Positions 53,912-62,553 of a stretch of 64,000 bases of DNA are shown here, piece after piece. A program made the position numbers and the translations under genes. The notes beneath the pieces were generated by a model that was given only the letters and a program-made list of their open reading frames with translations, did no database searches and was not told where the DNA came from. The stretch's first letter is position 1. The number at the start of each line of letters is the position of its first letter. The DNA comes from CAZCVI01 sp964502145 (GTDB taxonomy: Bacteria; Acidobacteriota; Aminicenantia; UBA2199), in contig CAZCVI010000025.1 of the NCBI GenBank assembly GCA_964502145.1, positions 19,510 through 83,509 of the forward strand, read 5' to 3'.

Positions 53912-54002
53912 CTGATTTCTCCTTGTATTTGGAATACGATCATCATACTACGACGATGAAATGGTGCGCTCACACCGTGAATATGTGAATACTGGGTTGG
54001 AC

Positions 54003-54287
54003 TCATAAAACGCCACTGGCTTTCATATATTCTGCTAAATGATTGAGCAACCGTTGTGTTTCTGCTGCATTTTTTTCCTGGGCGGCATATTGGAGCTCTT
54101 TGGCGATATCTGTGCCTTCATCGTAACCGAACACACCGGCTGTACCTTTGATATCATGCGCAATTCTGGCTATTTCAGTAAAATTACCCTCGGTATACAA
54201 TGCGGGTAACTCAACGAGATAATTGGAAATAGAATCCTTGAACTCTTCTCTTAAATCTTGCATAAAAATTTCATCCGAATCGGTCAT
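54003..54287 (-). CDS. Hpt-domain phosphotransfer protein
   Basis: A 94-aa single-domain histidine phosphotransfer protein: a four-helix bundle with the phosphorylated His in IARIAHDIKGTAGVFG (H-x-x-K-G). Soluble, no other domain. It can carry phosphoryl groups between hybrid kinases and response regulators, several of which are encoded in this window (6570, 34930, 36088). It is placed unexpectedly between panD and a PfkB kinase. Confidence 0.85.
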   Translation of the reverse strand: MTDSDEIFMQDLREEFKDSISNYLVELPALYTEGNFTEIARIAHDIKGTAGVFGYDEGTDIAKELQYAAQEKNAAETQRLLNHLAEYMKASGVL

Positions 54288-54339
54288 TTAATTTCCTCCA
54301 TGATTGGATTTTTATATCTATTGGTCCATTGCTATCAGA

Positions 54340-54708
54340 TCACAGTTTTCCGTGGATAACGCGTTCCACATTATTTTTTTCGTCAACCAACAGGATATTG
54401 ACACTACTGGAATCGAGTTCGCGTTCATCCAACAAGGCGTAAGCGGCGACAATGATCCTGTCTCCGACGGAAACGAGGTGCGCGGCTGCGCCATTCATAA
54501 TAAAATCCCGCGAACCACTGGGCGCGGAAATAACATAGGTTGTTAACCGGTTGCCATTGGTAATATTATATACATCAACTTTCTGAAACTCTCTTAAACC
54601 TGCTTCCCGAATCAGATCACTGTCGATAGAAATACTACCGGAATAATTGAGATCAGCGCCGGTAACCCTGGCATTATGAATCTTGGCTATCAAAAATGGA
54701 ATCAACAT
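54340..54708 (-). CDS. panD: aspartate 1-decarboxylase
   Basis: A 122-aa pyruvoyl enzyme precursor that makes beta-alanine from aspartate for pantothenate synthesis. The self-cleavage site is visible as LNYSGSISID (Gly24-Ser25), and Lys9, His11, Tyr and Arg of the active site are in NARVTGADLNY and TNGNRLTTY. Length is normal. The gene starts 1 nt after panC ends, and panB precedes panC. Confidence 0.95.
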   Translation of the reverse strand: MLIPFLIAKIHNARVTGADLNYSGSISIDSDLIREAGLREFQKVDVYNITNGNRLTTYVISAPSGSRDFIMNGAAAHLVSVGDRIIVAAYALLDERELDSSSVNILLVDEKNNVERVIHGKL

Positions 54709-54709
54709 G

Positions 54710-55561
54710 TTATATTTCTCCTAAAATAAAATTATCGATCAATCGGGTCTTCCCGACCCAGACAGCACCGGCGACCAAGGTGTTTTGGAGGTCTATTTGT
54801 TCGCGATGTTCTAATTGATCGAGGCTCACGACTTCGATATAATCAATGGTTATGGCGGGATTTTTAGCGATCTCGCTTTGGATGAGTTGGATGATCTTGT
54901 CGACATGGTGCCAGCCATTTTTAATGGCCTCTTTAGAGCTGACTAAAGCGCGGGGAAAAGACAATGCGGCTTGTCTTTCTTCGGGGGACAAATAGGTGTT
55001 GCGTGACGAGAGGGCAAGGCCATCAACATCGCGGATAATGGGTAACGCACAAACATGGGTATCCAAATCCAAATCGCGGGCCATCTTCTTGATGATAATG
55101 ACTTGTTGTGCATCCTTGCTGCCAAAATAAGCACGATTGGGATGTACTATGTTAAACAGTTTTAACACGATGGTGGCAACACCCCGGAAATGACCGGGCC
55201 GCGACTTTCCACATAATTGTTGGTCCAACTCTTCAACCTGGACAAAGGTACGATATGGAGGGGGATACAACTGCTCGCGGTCAGGAATAAACACGATATC
55301 CACGCCAACCTCTGCCAACAAACTCAAATCGCGTTCCAAATTGCGTGGATAATTGCCGAAATCTTCTTTGGGTCCGAATTGGGTGGGATTGACAAAAATA
55401 GATACGATGGTGACATCATTTTCTAGTCGACTCTGTCGCACTAAACTTAAATGCCCTTCATGCAAATAACCCATGGTGGGCACAAACCCGATGGTTCGGC
55501 CAAAACCACGATATATATCGCGTTCATGCTTTAATTCGTCAACTGTTCTGAGCTGTTTCAT
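54710..55561 (-). CDS. panC: pantothenate synthetase
   Basis: A 283-aa pantoate-beta-alanine ligase with the nucleotidyltransferase HIGH-like motif PTMGYLHEGHLSLV (about 30-43), FVNPTQFGPKEDF, GHFRGVATIVLKLFN and the KMSKS-like SSRNTYLSPEER. It joins pantoate and beta-alanine using ATP. It overlaps panB by 23 nt and precedes panD by 1 nt. Confidence 0.95.
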   Translation of the reverse strand: MKQLRTVDELKHERDIYRGFGRTIGFVPTMGYLHEGHLSLVRQSRLENDVTIVSIFVNPTQFGPKEDFGNYPRNLERDLSLLAEVGVDIVFIPDREQLYPPPYRTFVQVEELDQQLCGKSRPGHFRGVATIVLKLFNIVHPNRAYFGSKDAQQVIIIKKMARDLDLDTHVCALPIIRDVDGLALSSRNTYLSPEERQAALSFPRALVSSKEAIKNGWHHVDKIIQLIQSEIAKNPAITIDYIEVVSLDQLEHREQIDLQNTLVAGAVWVGKTRLIDNFILGEI

Positions 55562-56402
55562 CGTTTAATTCCTTGCGGGGTTTTTCTTTCTGGCTAAAAC
55601 TCTCGGTTTCACCGGGAAAATTCCCTTGCTGCACATCTGTGATATAGAGGGTCAACGCGCCATGGATAGCAGAATATATATCGGCATATTGGCGGACAAA
55701 TTTAGGCAGATACGAACGGGTTAAGCCCACGAGATCGTGGAACACGAGAATCTGACCATCACAATACTTTCCTGCACCTATGCCAATAGTAGGGATCGAG
55801 ATACTGGCGGTGATTTGTTGGGCCAATTCAAGCGGGATGGATTCCAATACAATGGCAAAAACCCCCAGCTTTTCCAATTCTTTGGCTTGTTGGAGAATGT
55901 CCTGGGCGTTTTTTTTGAGTTTGCCCTGGATTTTAAAGCCACCGAGAGAATGAACGGATTGGGGCGTTAAGCCAAGATGTCCCATCACGGGAATTTCGGC
56001 ATTAATAATAGCCTCTATGACAGAATATCTTTTTTCCCCGCCTTCCAGTTTGACAGCTTCGGCGCCGCCCTCTTTCATAAAACGAATGGCATTGGCGACT
56101 GCGTCTTTGGGATCACAATGAAAGGAACCAAACGGCATGTCTGCGACTACAAGGGAAAGGGGATTGGCTGAGGCAACGAGACGAGTATGATAGATCATCT
56201 CATCCATGGTGACTTTTAAAGTGTTGGACTGCCCATGCAACACCATGCCCAGCGAATCGCCAACTAATATCAGATCAATACCCGCATCCGAGGCCACACG
56301 CGCGGTGGGAAAATCATAGGCGGTCACGGCAGTGATCTTCTCGCCTAATTTCTTTTTTCTCTTGAGAGAGACAACGGTTAGTTTTTTTTCAAGCGGGTGC
56401 AT
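55539..56402 (-). CDS. panB: 3-methyl-2-oxobutanoate hydroxymethyltransferase
   Basis: A 287-aa enzyme that makes ketopantoate from alpha-ketoisovalerate with methylene-THF. Family motifs are clear: ITAVTAYDFPTARVASDAG, DLILVGDSLGMVLHG (metal-binding Asp), HLGLTPQSVHSLGGF and IPTIGIGAGKYCDGQILV with the catalytic Glu region (VLESIP). It overlaps the kinase gene upstream by 14 nt and panC downstream by 23 nt. Confidence 0.95.
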   Translation of the reverse strand: MHPLEKKLTVVSLKRKKKLGEKITAVTAYDFPTARVASDAGIDLILVGDSLGMVLHGQSNTLKVTMDEMIYHTRLVASANPLSLVVADMPFGSFHCDPKDAVANAIRFMKEGGAEAVKLEGGEKRYSVIEAIINAEIPVMGHLGLTPQSVHSLGGFKIQGKLKKNAQDILQQAKELEKLGVFAIVLESIPLELAQQITASISIPTIGIGAGKYCDGQILVFHDLVGLTRSYLPKFVRQYADIYSAIHGALTLYITDVQQGNFPGETESFSQKEKPRKELNDETAQNS

Positions 56403-57027
56403 AGTATCGCGTTCCTTTTTTATGTTCTTTAATCTCTTTTAACAGGTGGCGGATATCGGATTCCCGGCTCAGATCGATTTTCTCCATATTAACAACGAGC
56501 ATGGGTGAACTTTTGTGATTAAAAAAATAGTAGTTAAACGCTTCAAATACATCGCGCCAGTACTCGTTGGGAACATTTTTTTCAGATTCACTGCCGGTTT
56601 GTCCGATGCGTTTCAACATTTCGGCAAAGGAAATCTGTAAATAAATCACGAGATCGGGATTAACGACATCCTCGGAAAAAATATTGAATATTTTTTTATA
56701 GATATCGAGTTCCTCATCGGCGAGGACTTGATGGGCGTAGATGCTATCGGTAAAAAAAGCATAATCGCTGACAGTGGTCTTTTGGAACAAGCCCTTCTGA
56801 TTGACCTCAACTTGCTGGGCATAGCGATTGAGGAGATAAATCAGTTGCGTTTTTAAGGCCACGGAATTGGCGGCACCGGCCAATGATTGATAATAGGTAT
56901 TTAGGAATGGATTCTCCTTATTATCCAGTATCAACCGTGCATTAAATTCTCCTGCAAGAATTTCAGCCAGCCTTGTTTTACCGGACTTGACAAGCCCATC
57001 GACAATAATATACTTATATTCATTCAT
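56389..57027 (-). CDS. deoxynucleoside-kinase-like protein heading the pan operon
   Basis: A 212-aa kinase of the dNK (deoxyadenosine/deoxycytidine kinase) family: P-loop VDGLVKSGKTRLAE (about 9-22), ENPFLNTYYQS and the DRHQ-like segment replaced by DSIYAHQVLAD, with a helical LID near RIGQTGSES. The usual dNK DRS motif is altered, so substrate specificity is not secure; a role related to pantothenate phosphorylation cannot be excluded. It is the first gene of the operon dNK-panB-panC-panD-Hpt-pfkB and has a good promoter. Confidence 0.8.
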   Translation of the reverse strand: MNEYKYIIVDGLVKSGKTRLAEILAGEFNARLILDNKENPFLNTYYQSLAGAANSVALKTQLIYLLNRYAQQVEVNQKGLFQKTTVSDYAFFTDSIYAHQVLADEELDIYKKIFNIFSEDVVNPDLVIYLQISFAEMLKRIGQTGSESEKNVPNEYWRDVFEAFNYYFFNHKSSPMLVVNMEKIDLSRESDIRHLLKEIKEHKKGTRYYAPA

Positions 57028-57037
57028 TTTAGCTTGA

Positions 57038-57066
57038 ATTATACCATTGTTTCTAGCCGATGTAAA
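57038..57066 (-). promoter_or_regulatory. promoter of the pantothenate operon
   Basis: On the minus strand TTTACA (57061-57066), 17-nt spacer, TATAAT (57038-57043), only 11 nt before the ATG of the kinase gene, so the leader would be very short. Confidence 0.65.
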
Positions 57067-57215
57067 TCAAATTTCTCTCCGGCGGCAAATTTGCCAAATT
57101 TTCTGCTTATATTTCGGGTTTTGGATGGTTTTTGGGGTCGGACGTCGGATAAAAATGGGGGTCACGTGGTGTATTGGGTTGTTTATTTTTGTGGGTAATA
57201 TTTTGGCTTATGCTG

Positions 57216-57244
57216 TTGCTTATTCTTTCCAGTAATCATATAAT
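57216..57244 (+). promoter_or_regulatory. promoter of the HDOD-HEAT operon
   Basis: TTGCTT (57216-57221), 17-nt spacer, TATAAT (57239-57244), 53 nt before the ATG at 57297, which follows AGGAGG. Confidence 0.6.
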
Positions 57245-57296
57245 TAAACATTAAAACGGTATTGACGTTTATTATGGCGCAGGAGGTATAATAACC

Positions 57297-58184
57297 ATGG
57301 ATGAAGTGAAGAACGAGATATTGGGTAAATTATTTTCTGGTAATAAGCAATTACCAACTATCCCGGAGTTGTATGTGAGGTTTAACCAGTTGATTGAGGA
57401 TCCGATGACTCCGAACAAGAAAATAGCGGACCTGTTGATGAAAGACCAGTCGATGGTAACCAAAATCCTCCGTTTGTCTAACAGCGCGCTTTATGGGAAG
57501 AGGCAGGAAATCACGAACTTGGCTATGGCGATTACGTTCTTAGGCATTGCGACGTTGAAGAACTTGATCTTGCAAATTTCCTTGGTTCGGGTCTTCTCTT
57601 TTGAGAGTCAGAAGATTCCCGAGTTCAAAATAAACACTTTTTGGGAGCACTCGCTGGCAACGGCTTATTTTTCGAACCTGTTGATCAAAAAACTCAAGAT
57701 ACCTCCGAATGAAAATTATTATTTGGGTGGACTATTGCATGATATTGGGAAGTTAGTGACCTACCAGTATTACCCGGAAAAATTCGAGGCGATTATCCTG
57801 GCGCAGATAGAAAAAAAGGTGCCGGACTTTGTGGCGGAAGAAGAAATCATGGGGGTCGATCACACGGATATTGGAGTGTACTTCGGGGAGAAATGGAAAT
57901 TTAAAAAAGAGATTCTCCAGGCAATCGCAGCGCATCATTCGACGCAAACGGGATTGAAATTACATGTGGGGGTTGTGCGGGTGGCGAATATGTTGGCTAA
58001 AACAGCGGGTTTATGTTTCCCCTGGGACACGCAACTTTTTCAATTGGTAGGTGATCCAACGTGGGAATCACTGGCGAATTATGCGCCGCAGGATATGGAT
58101 TTAGAAAACATCATTACGGAGATGATGGAAGAAGCGGATAATGTCAAGGAATCGGTGAAAACACTGCTAGAAGGGGGAAACTAG
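57297..58184 (+). CDS. HDOD domain protein
   Basis: A 295-aa protein that is almost entirely an HDOD domain: LPTIPELYVRFNQLIEDP, IADLLMKDQSMVTKILRLSN, AITFLGIATLKNLILQ, LGGLLHDIGKLVTYQ, EIMGVDHTDIGVYF and AIAAHHS. The HD residues of LHDIGK are kept, although HDOD proteins are generally not known as phosphodiesterases. AGGAGG precedes the start. Two nt separate it from the following HEAT gene, so they work together. A second HDOD protein with a receiver is encoded at 40719. Confidence 0.9.
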   Translation: MDEVKNEILGKLFSGNKQLPTIPELYVRFNQLIEDPMTPNKKIADLLMKDQSMVTKILRLSNSALYGKRQEITNLAMAITFLGIATLKNLILQISLVRVFSFESQKIPEFKINTFWEHSLATAYFSNLLIKKLKIPPNENYYLGGLLHDIGKLVTYQYYPEKFEAIILAQIEKKVPDFVAEEEIMGVDHTDIGVYFGEKWKFKKEILQAIAAHHSTQTGLKLHVGVVRVANMLAKTAGLCFPWDTQLFQLVGDPTWESLANYAPQDMDLENIITEMMEEADNVKESVKTLLEGGN

Positions 58185-58186
58185 CG

Positions 58187-60463
58187 ATGACTGAACTGGA
58201 AATAATCCTTGATAAAATGAAACAGGTTATTGCAGGAGCGGCGCAGTTTCAAGAGGAAGAATTCCGTTTGATACTGGAAGGGTTGGTCAATAAAGGTGGC
58301 AGGGATGCAGAATTTTATCTGGTGAGTGTGATTACCTCGGTCACGGTCCCGGAAATTGTGCGGGCGAACGTGATTCGTTGCACGGGTTATCTTCGTAACC
58401 CGGTGTATCTGGTGCCGTTAAAAAAGATCATTGATCAAGAACCTCGCCTGGGATTAAAGAAAGCGGCGGTCATCGCGCTCTCTAAATTTAATAATCAACG
58501 GGCGCTCAATATTTTAAACGCCTCCTTGCAAAGCATTCAAAACCCCTACTTGCTGACCACTATTAATGAGCAGATCAGTTATATTAAAAAGAACAATCCG
58601 ATCCTGGGATTACTGCCGAAATTTTTAAAAGGAGACCAAGATAAAAAATCCTTCATGGTGGTGATTGACATTTTCAAAAAAATACTGACGGCGGAGGACG
58701 CGACTATTTTTGTGAACTACTTGCGCCACGAGGATCGGGCGATTCGTTGTGGGTCATTTGAAATTCTGTGCGCCACATCGGAACGAACCATGCAAATCAA
58801 TATCCTGGATTATTTCTACCAGCGGATGCACCCGACACCACAACAAGAGGAAGGGGCCACATTACCACCAGTAGAAGATGAAGAAGCGCTATCATTGGCA
58901 ACCCAAGCCAAAATATTCTTCCTCCGTTTCCCAGCGATTATTCTGACCCAGTTGCGTCGTCTGAGCGGCCTCTATGCGCACACGACGAACGAGAAAGTAA
59001 AAAAAATCATCATCTCTATCCTCTGCCACTCCCGCGCACCGCAAGCATTGACGTTTATCAAAGAAATCTATGACAACAGCGATCCGCAATACAAAGAATT
59101 TATCATCGAAGAATCGGCGGGCAATGAACAGGCAGTGGAATTCCTCTTTGAAAAATACCAGAGCGGGCAGGATTTGAAAGAAAAAGTGGTAAGAGCACTT
59201 TTAAACAGTCAAAAAGGCTTCGGCTACTTCTCGGCGCACTTTCTGGAATTTGAAGAACCAGTCCAAGAAATGATTGTGAAGAACCTGCCGGAAGTCATTA
59301 AACCGCAGATGGTAGGATTTATCAAAACTATTTTCCTGTCGGACCGGACCTCGGTAAAAACGCTGATCTTAAGACGTGTCCGCGACAATTTTCTGTTCTC
59401 TTTTCAAGACATTCTTTTTGCCCCGGAGCGTTTGGATGAGTTTCTGGAACTGGAAAACCACTATCTGGATACGATATCCCGTCTCTTTCCGGTGATGACG
59501 GTCAAAATGTTACTGGAAAAAATTTCCTCGGCGGAATTGGAGATATCAAAAACGAAGCGTTACTTGCAACGTATCGTGGATATCTCCAGGCAGGAGCTAC
59601 TGGTTAATATTAAAGACAACAACCTGTTGGAATTGCTGGTTTTAAAAGTGATCGGTGCGTGCAGCCCAGAATTAAACGACATGTTATTAACGACCTTGGA
59701 ACAATTAAAAACCCTGGACCGGATTACCTTCAAAAACATCTATGATGCCTCAAGTCTATATAGTCTGCAACGGGGCGACCACCTGGTGGAAGAAGAAGCG
59801 ATGGCGCAAAAACGAATCAAAGACAACCTCCAGAACCTTAACGAGGATATCCGCAAAGTGGAATCGCTGGAAAAGGAGATCAAAACGGTGCTGGCTAAAG
59901 TGGTCCCAGATTTAACCCAGCTCAAAAGAGCGATTGAAACCTATCATATTGGCGCGGCCTTTCGCATTGAACACCTGATCCAGATCATCACGGATTACTT
60001 CACAAAAGCGGATGAAAAAACCATTCCAATGTGGCGGGAATTTTTCAAGGGCTTCCCGTTGCTCATGCAAATGGTTCGCGAAGCCAGAACGCCGCTGGGT
60101 AAAAAGGAAGATGGCACACCGGAAGAATCCATCCAAGATCAACTGCGCCTTGTCCTTCGGTTCGAGGAAAAACATCTGGCTGCCCTTTTTAAAGATCAAT
60201 TCAAGGAAATCTTGCCGAATTTTAAAGTGGTTATAGACGCGCTGGAATTGGAACCGACAGATATGCTCTTCTGCGATTCCCAGGCGCTAAGAAATTATAT
60301 AAACTCGGGTACACTCAATACGAAACGTGTCTTCGTGCTGCTGGAAAACCGCAATGAATTCAATAACTTTAAAGCAATCAATCCAAAAAGTTTTATCAGA
60401 CCGGTTTCAGTGTATCGCGCAGTTAAAATGATCCTGCAAGAGTTATATCTGGTCAAACCCTGA
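58187..60463 (+). CDS. large HEAT-repeat-like helical protein
   Basis: A 758-aa soluble protein made of helical pairs, with HEAT/Armadillo-like units most visible in the first 500 residues (ANVIRCTGYLRNPVYLVPLK, KKAAVIALSKFNNQRALNIL, KVKKIIISILCHSRAPQALT). Residues about 535-600 look coiled-coil (KRIKDNLQNLNEDIRKVESL). The last 60 residues could be a small alpha/beta domain. No catalytic motif or named family is recognised. GGGGG lies upstream of the start, and the gene is coupled to the HDOD gene (2-nt gap); a scaffold for the HDOD protein is the simplest guess. Confidence 0.75.
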   Translation: MTELEIILDKMKQVIAGAAQFQEEEFRLILEGLVNKGGRDAEFYLVSVITSVTVPEIVRANVIRCTGYLRNPVYLVPLKKIIDQEPRLGLKKAAVIALSKFNNQRALNILNASLQSIQNPYLLTTINEQISYIKKNNPILGLLPKFLKGDQDKKSFMVVIDIFKKILTAEDATIFVNYLRHEDRAIRCGSFEILCATSERTMQINILDYFYQRMHPTPQQEEGATLPPVEDEEALSLATQAKIFFLRFPAIILTQLRRLSGLYAHTTNEKVKKIIISILCHSRAPQALTFIKEIYDNSDPQYKEFIIEESAGNEQAVEFLFEKYQSGQDLKEKVVRALLNSQKGFGYFSAHFLEFEEPVQEMIVKNLPEVIKPQMVGFIKTIFLSDRTSVKTLILRRVRDNFLFSFQDILFAPERLDEFLELENHYLDTISRLFPVMTVKMLLEKISSAELEISKTKRYLQRIVDISRQELLVNIKDNNLLELLVLKVIGACSPELNDMLLTTLEQLKTLDRITFKNIYDASSLYSLQRGDHLVEEEAMAQKRIKDNLQNLNEDIRKVESLEKEIKTVLAKVVPDLTQLKRAIETYHIGAAFRIEHLIQIITDYFTKADEKTIPMWREFFKGFPLLMQMVREARTPLGKKEDGTPEESIQDQLRLVLRFEEKHLAALFKDQFKEILPNFKVVIDALELEPTDMLFCDSQALRNYINSGTLNTKRVFVLLENRNEFNNFKAINPKSFIRPVSVYRAVKMILQELYLVKP

Positions 60464-60590
60464 TGACTTGGCCGAATTTCCCGGATATACGTTTTTAAAA
60501 AGAGTTTAATCCATAAAAAGTTCAACAAAAACGTCTATATTTTTACTTTACCCCTTGAATTTTTCTCCGATTTTCAATAAGATATGTACT

Positions 60591-60869
60591 ATGAGTAAAC
60601 AGAAGAAAAAATACGACGCTATGCCTAAATCAGAGGAAAAACCGATCCAGCCAAAAACGGGTGATATATTTGAAATGGAAGGTGTTATCCTAGAAACTCT
60701 CCCCAATGCTTCCTTCATTGTGGAATTGGAAAACAAGCACAAAATACTGGCGGTTATTTCCGGTAGATTGCGTAAGAATTATATCCGCATCCTCCCCGGT
60801 GATAAAGTACAGGTGGAAATTTCGCCCTATGACCTAACCAAAGGACGTATCACTTACCGGTACAAATAA
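60591..60869 (+). CDS. infA: translation initiation factor IF-1 with N-terminal extension
   Basis: A 92-aa protein. From about residue 26 it is a full S1-fold IF-1 (VILETLPNASFIVELENKHK, ISGRLRKNYIRILPGDKVQV, ending SPYDLTKGRITYRYK). Standard IF-1 is about 72 aa; here there is a Lys/Gln-rich N-terminal extension of about 20 residues. Two starts are possible: the ATG at 60591 and one at 60621 that gives a length closer to normal; neither has a clear ribosome-binding site. The gene lies outside any ribosomal-protein operon. Confidence 0.9.
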   Translation: MSKQKKKYDAMPKSEEKPIQPKTGDIFEMEGVILETLPNASFIVELENKHKILAVISGRLRKNYIRILPGDKVQVEISPYDLTKGRITYRYK

Positions 60870-60915
60870 GCACTTCCCGGTGTCTGGACGCGGTGCCCTC
60901 TCCAGTGGTATTTTT

Positions 60916-61710
60916 TCAGACTTTATTCATTAATACTTTCTTTAATTGGTTTTTCGAGATGTGGTGCGTCTCTTTAAAATAGGTGTAGAGGTCTTCCAGG
61001 CTGTTTAATTTTAGGTTGCTTGGGTCTGTCGTGTCCCGCGTTTCCGTTTGCCCATCAATCAGAATCACCATTTCCCCTAACAAGGTTTCCCCCGCCATTA
61101 TTTCGGTTACTGTCCCCAGTGCGCCGCGTATAAATTTCTCATTTTTTTTACTTAACTCTTTAACGACAACAAATTTACGGTTCCCCAGAACCGATGCGGC
61201 ACGATTTAAAAAGGTGGCGGTGCGCCGGGGGGATTCATAAAAGATAAGGGTATAGGGAAGGCTAACCAATTGCTGTAGGAACCGGGTCAATTCATTGGTT
61301 TTGCGTGGTGGGAAACCAAGAAAAAGAAACGGGTGGGGTTGCAACCCAGAACAAACCAACGCGGGCACAAAAGCGGTGGGTCCAGGCAATGAAATGACTT
61401 CAATATGATGATCAATGGCTTGCTTAATAAGAATAAACCCGGGATCGGAAATAGCAGGTGTTCCAGAATCGGTAATTAATGCGACATTGCGCCCGGCTAA
61501 TAATTGGGTGATGATTTGAGTCGCTTTCTCTTGTTCCTTCGGTTTATAATAACTGACCAGTTTCTTTTTGATGCCCAGGTGATTGAGGAGTTTTAATGAG
61601 TACCGCGTATCTTCAGCGGCAATAACATCAACGAGCTTCAATGTGTCGATGGCACGCAGGGTAATATCCAACAAATTACCAATGGGAACAGGAACAATAT
61701 ATAAAGCCAT
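60916..61710 (-). CDS. rsmI: 16S rRNA (cytidine-1402 2'-O)-methyltransferase
   Basis: A 264-aa SAM-dependent methyltransferase of the tetrapyrrole-methylase fold with the RsmI pattern: IVPVPIGNLLDITLRAIDTL, AEDTRYSLKLLNHLGI, ALITDSGTPAISDPG, LPGPTAFVPALVCSGL and FYESPRRTATFL. It modifies C1402 of 16S rRNA. It is the last gene of the nitrilase-nadE-rsmI operon, 27 nt after nadE, and is convergent with infA. Length is at the short end of the family (about 280), and the C-terminal helical domain is reduced. Confidence 0.93.
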   Translation of the reverse strand: MALYIVPVPIGNLLDITLRAIDTLKLVDVIAAEDTRYSLKLLNHLGIKKKLVSYYKPKEQEKATQIITQLLAGRNVALITDSGTPAISDPGFILIKQAIDHHIEVISLPGPTAFVPALVCSGLQPHPFLFLGFPPRKTNELTRFLQQLVSLPYTLIFYESPRRTATFLNRAASVLGNRKFVVVKELSKKNEKFIRGALGTVTEIMAGETLLGEMVILIDGQTETRDTTDPSNLKLNSLEDLYTYFKETHHISKNQLKKVLMNKV

Positions 61711-61737
61711 GATAAACCTCTTGGGAAATGAATGGTC

Positions 61738-62553
61738 TTACTTGTTCCAATCCCTGGGGAAACGGAAATCAAGTCCTATAGTCCGGGATAACAATTTGGC
61801 CACAGGTGGCATGGTGCGTTTATACTGGGAATTCACAATCATCCGTTTAATTCGTTCAATATCCTTGCTGTGGTATCCTGCTTGTTCTAATTCCCTGTCC
61901 TGTTTTCTGCCATCAATCATTTGAAACAATATTTCATCCAATTGTTTATAGGTAATACCGATTTCCCCTTCATCCGTTTGGTCTTGCCAGAGGTCCGCAG
62001 AGGGTTTTTTGGAGATGATCTGGTCAGGAATTCCCAGGTGGTGGGCCAAAGCAAAAACCTGGGTTTTGTACAAGTCGCCAATAGGTAAAAAAGCAGCGGC
62101 AGAATCACCAAAAATGGTAGAATAACCAATCAACAACTCGCTTTTATTGGATGTTCCCACCACCAGTGCCTTTTTTCGCGCCGATTGGTCATATAATATG
62201 GACATCCGTTCCCGGGCGCATTTGTTGCCCAGCAGCATTTTGTCTGTGGCTGGATAACGATCAAAATAAGCATCAATAGAGGGTGAAATATCAATAATTT
62301 CATGGGCGACAGACAATAACTCGCAGATTGTTTTCCCGTCAGTCACGCTGGAAGGGGAAGAGAGTTTGTAGGGCATTAATAAACCAAAAGTATGGGAACT
62401 ACCGAGTGCGCGTTGCATGAGCGCGAGCACGACAGCCGAATCTATGCCGCCGGATACGCCTACGATACCGTTTTTAAAGTTGTTCTTGTAAACGGCGTCT
62501 CTGATAAAATTAACGAGTAACTGCTCCACTGTTTCGACGTGTATTTCAAGCAT
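61738..62553 (-). CDS. nadE: NAD+ synthetase, synthetase domain only
   Basis: A 271-aa ATP-pyrophosphatase with the P-loop GVSGGIDSAVVLALMQ (about 32-47), the loop MPYKLSSPSSVTDG, GTSNKSELLIGYSTIFGD and KKPSADLWQDQTDEGEIG. It amidates nicotinic acid adenine dinucleotide to NAD+. The size equals ammonia-dependent NadE, but the gene overlaps by 8 nt a separate gene for a nitrilase-type glutaminase, so the two probably form a two-subunit glutamine-dependent enzyme. Confidence 0.93.
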   Translation of the reverse strand: MLEIHVETVEQLLVNFIRDAVYKNNFKNGIVGVSGGIDSAVVLALMQRALGSSHTFGLLMPYKLSSPSSVTDGKTICELLSVAHEIIDISPSIDAYFDRYPATDKMLLGNKCARERMSILYDQSARKKALVVGTSNKSELLIGYSTIFGDSAAAFLPIGDLYKTQVFALAHHLGIPDQIISKKPSADLWQDQTDEGEIGITYKQLDEILFQMIDGRKQDRELEQAGYHSKDIERIKRMIVNSQYKRTMPPVAKLLSRTIGLDFRFPRDWNK

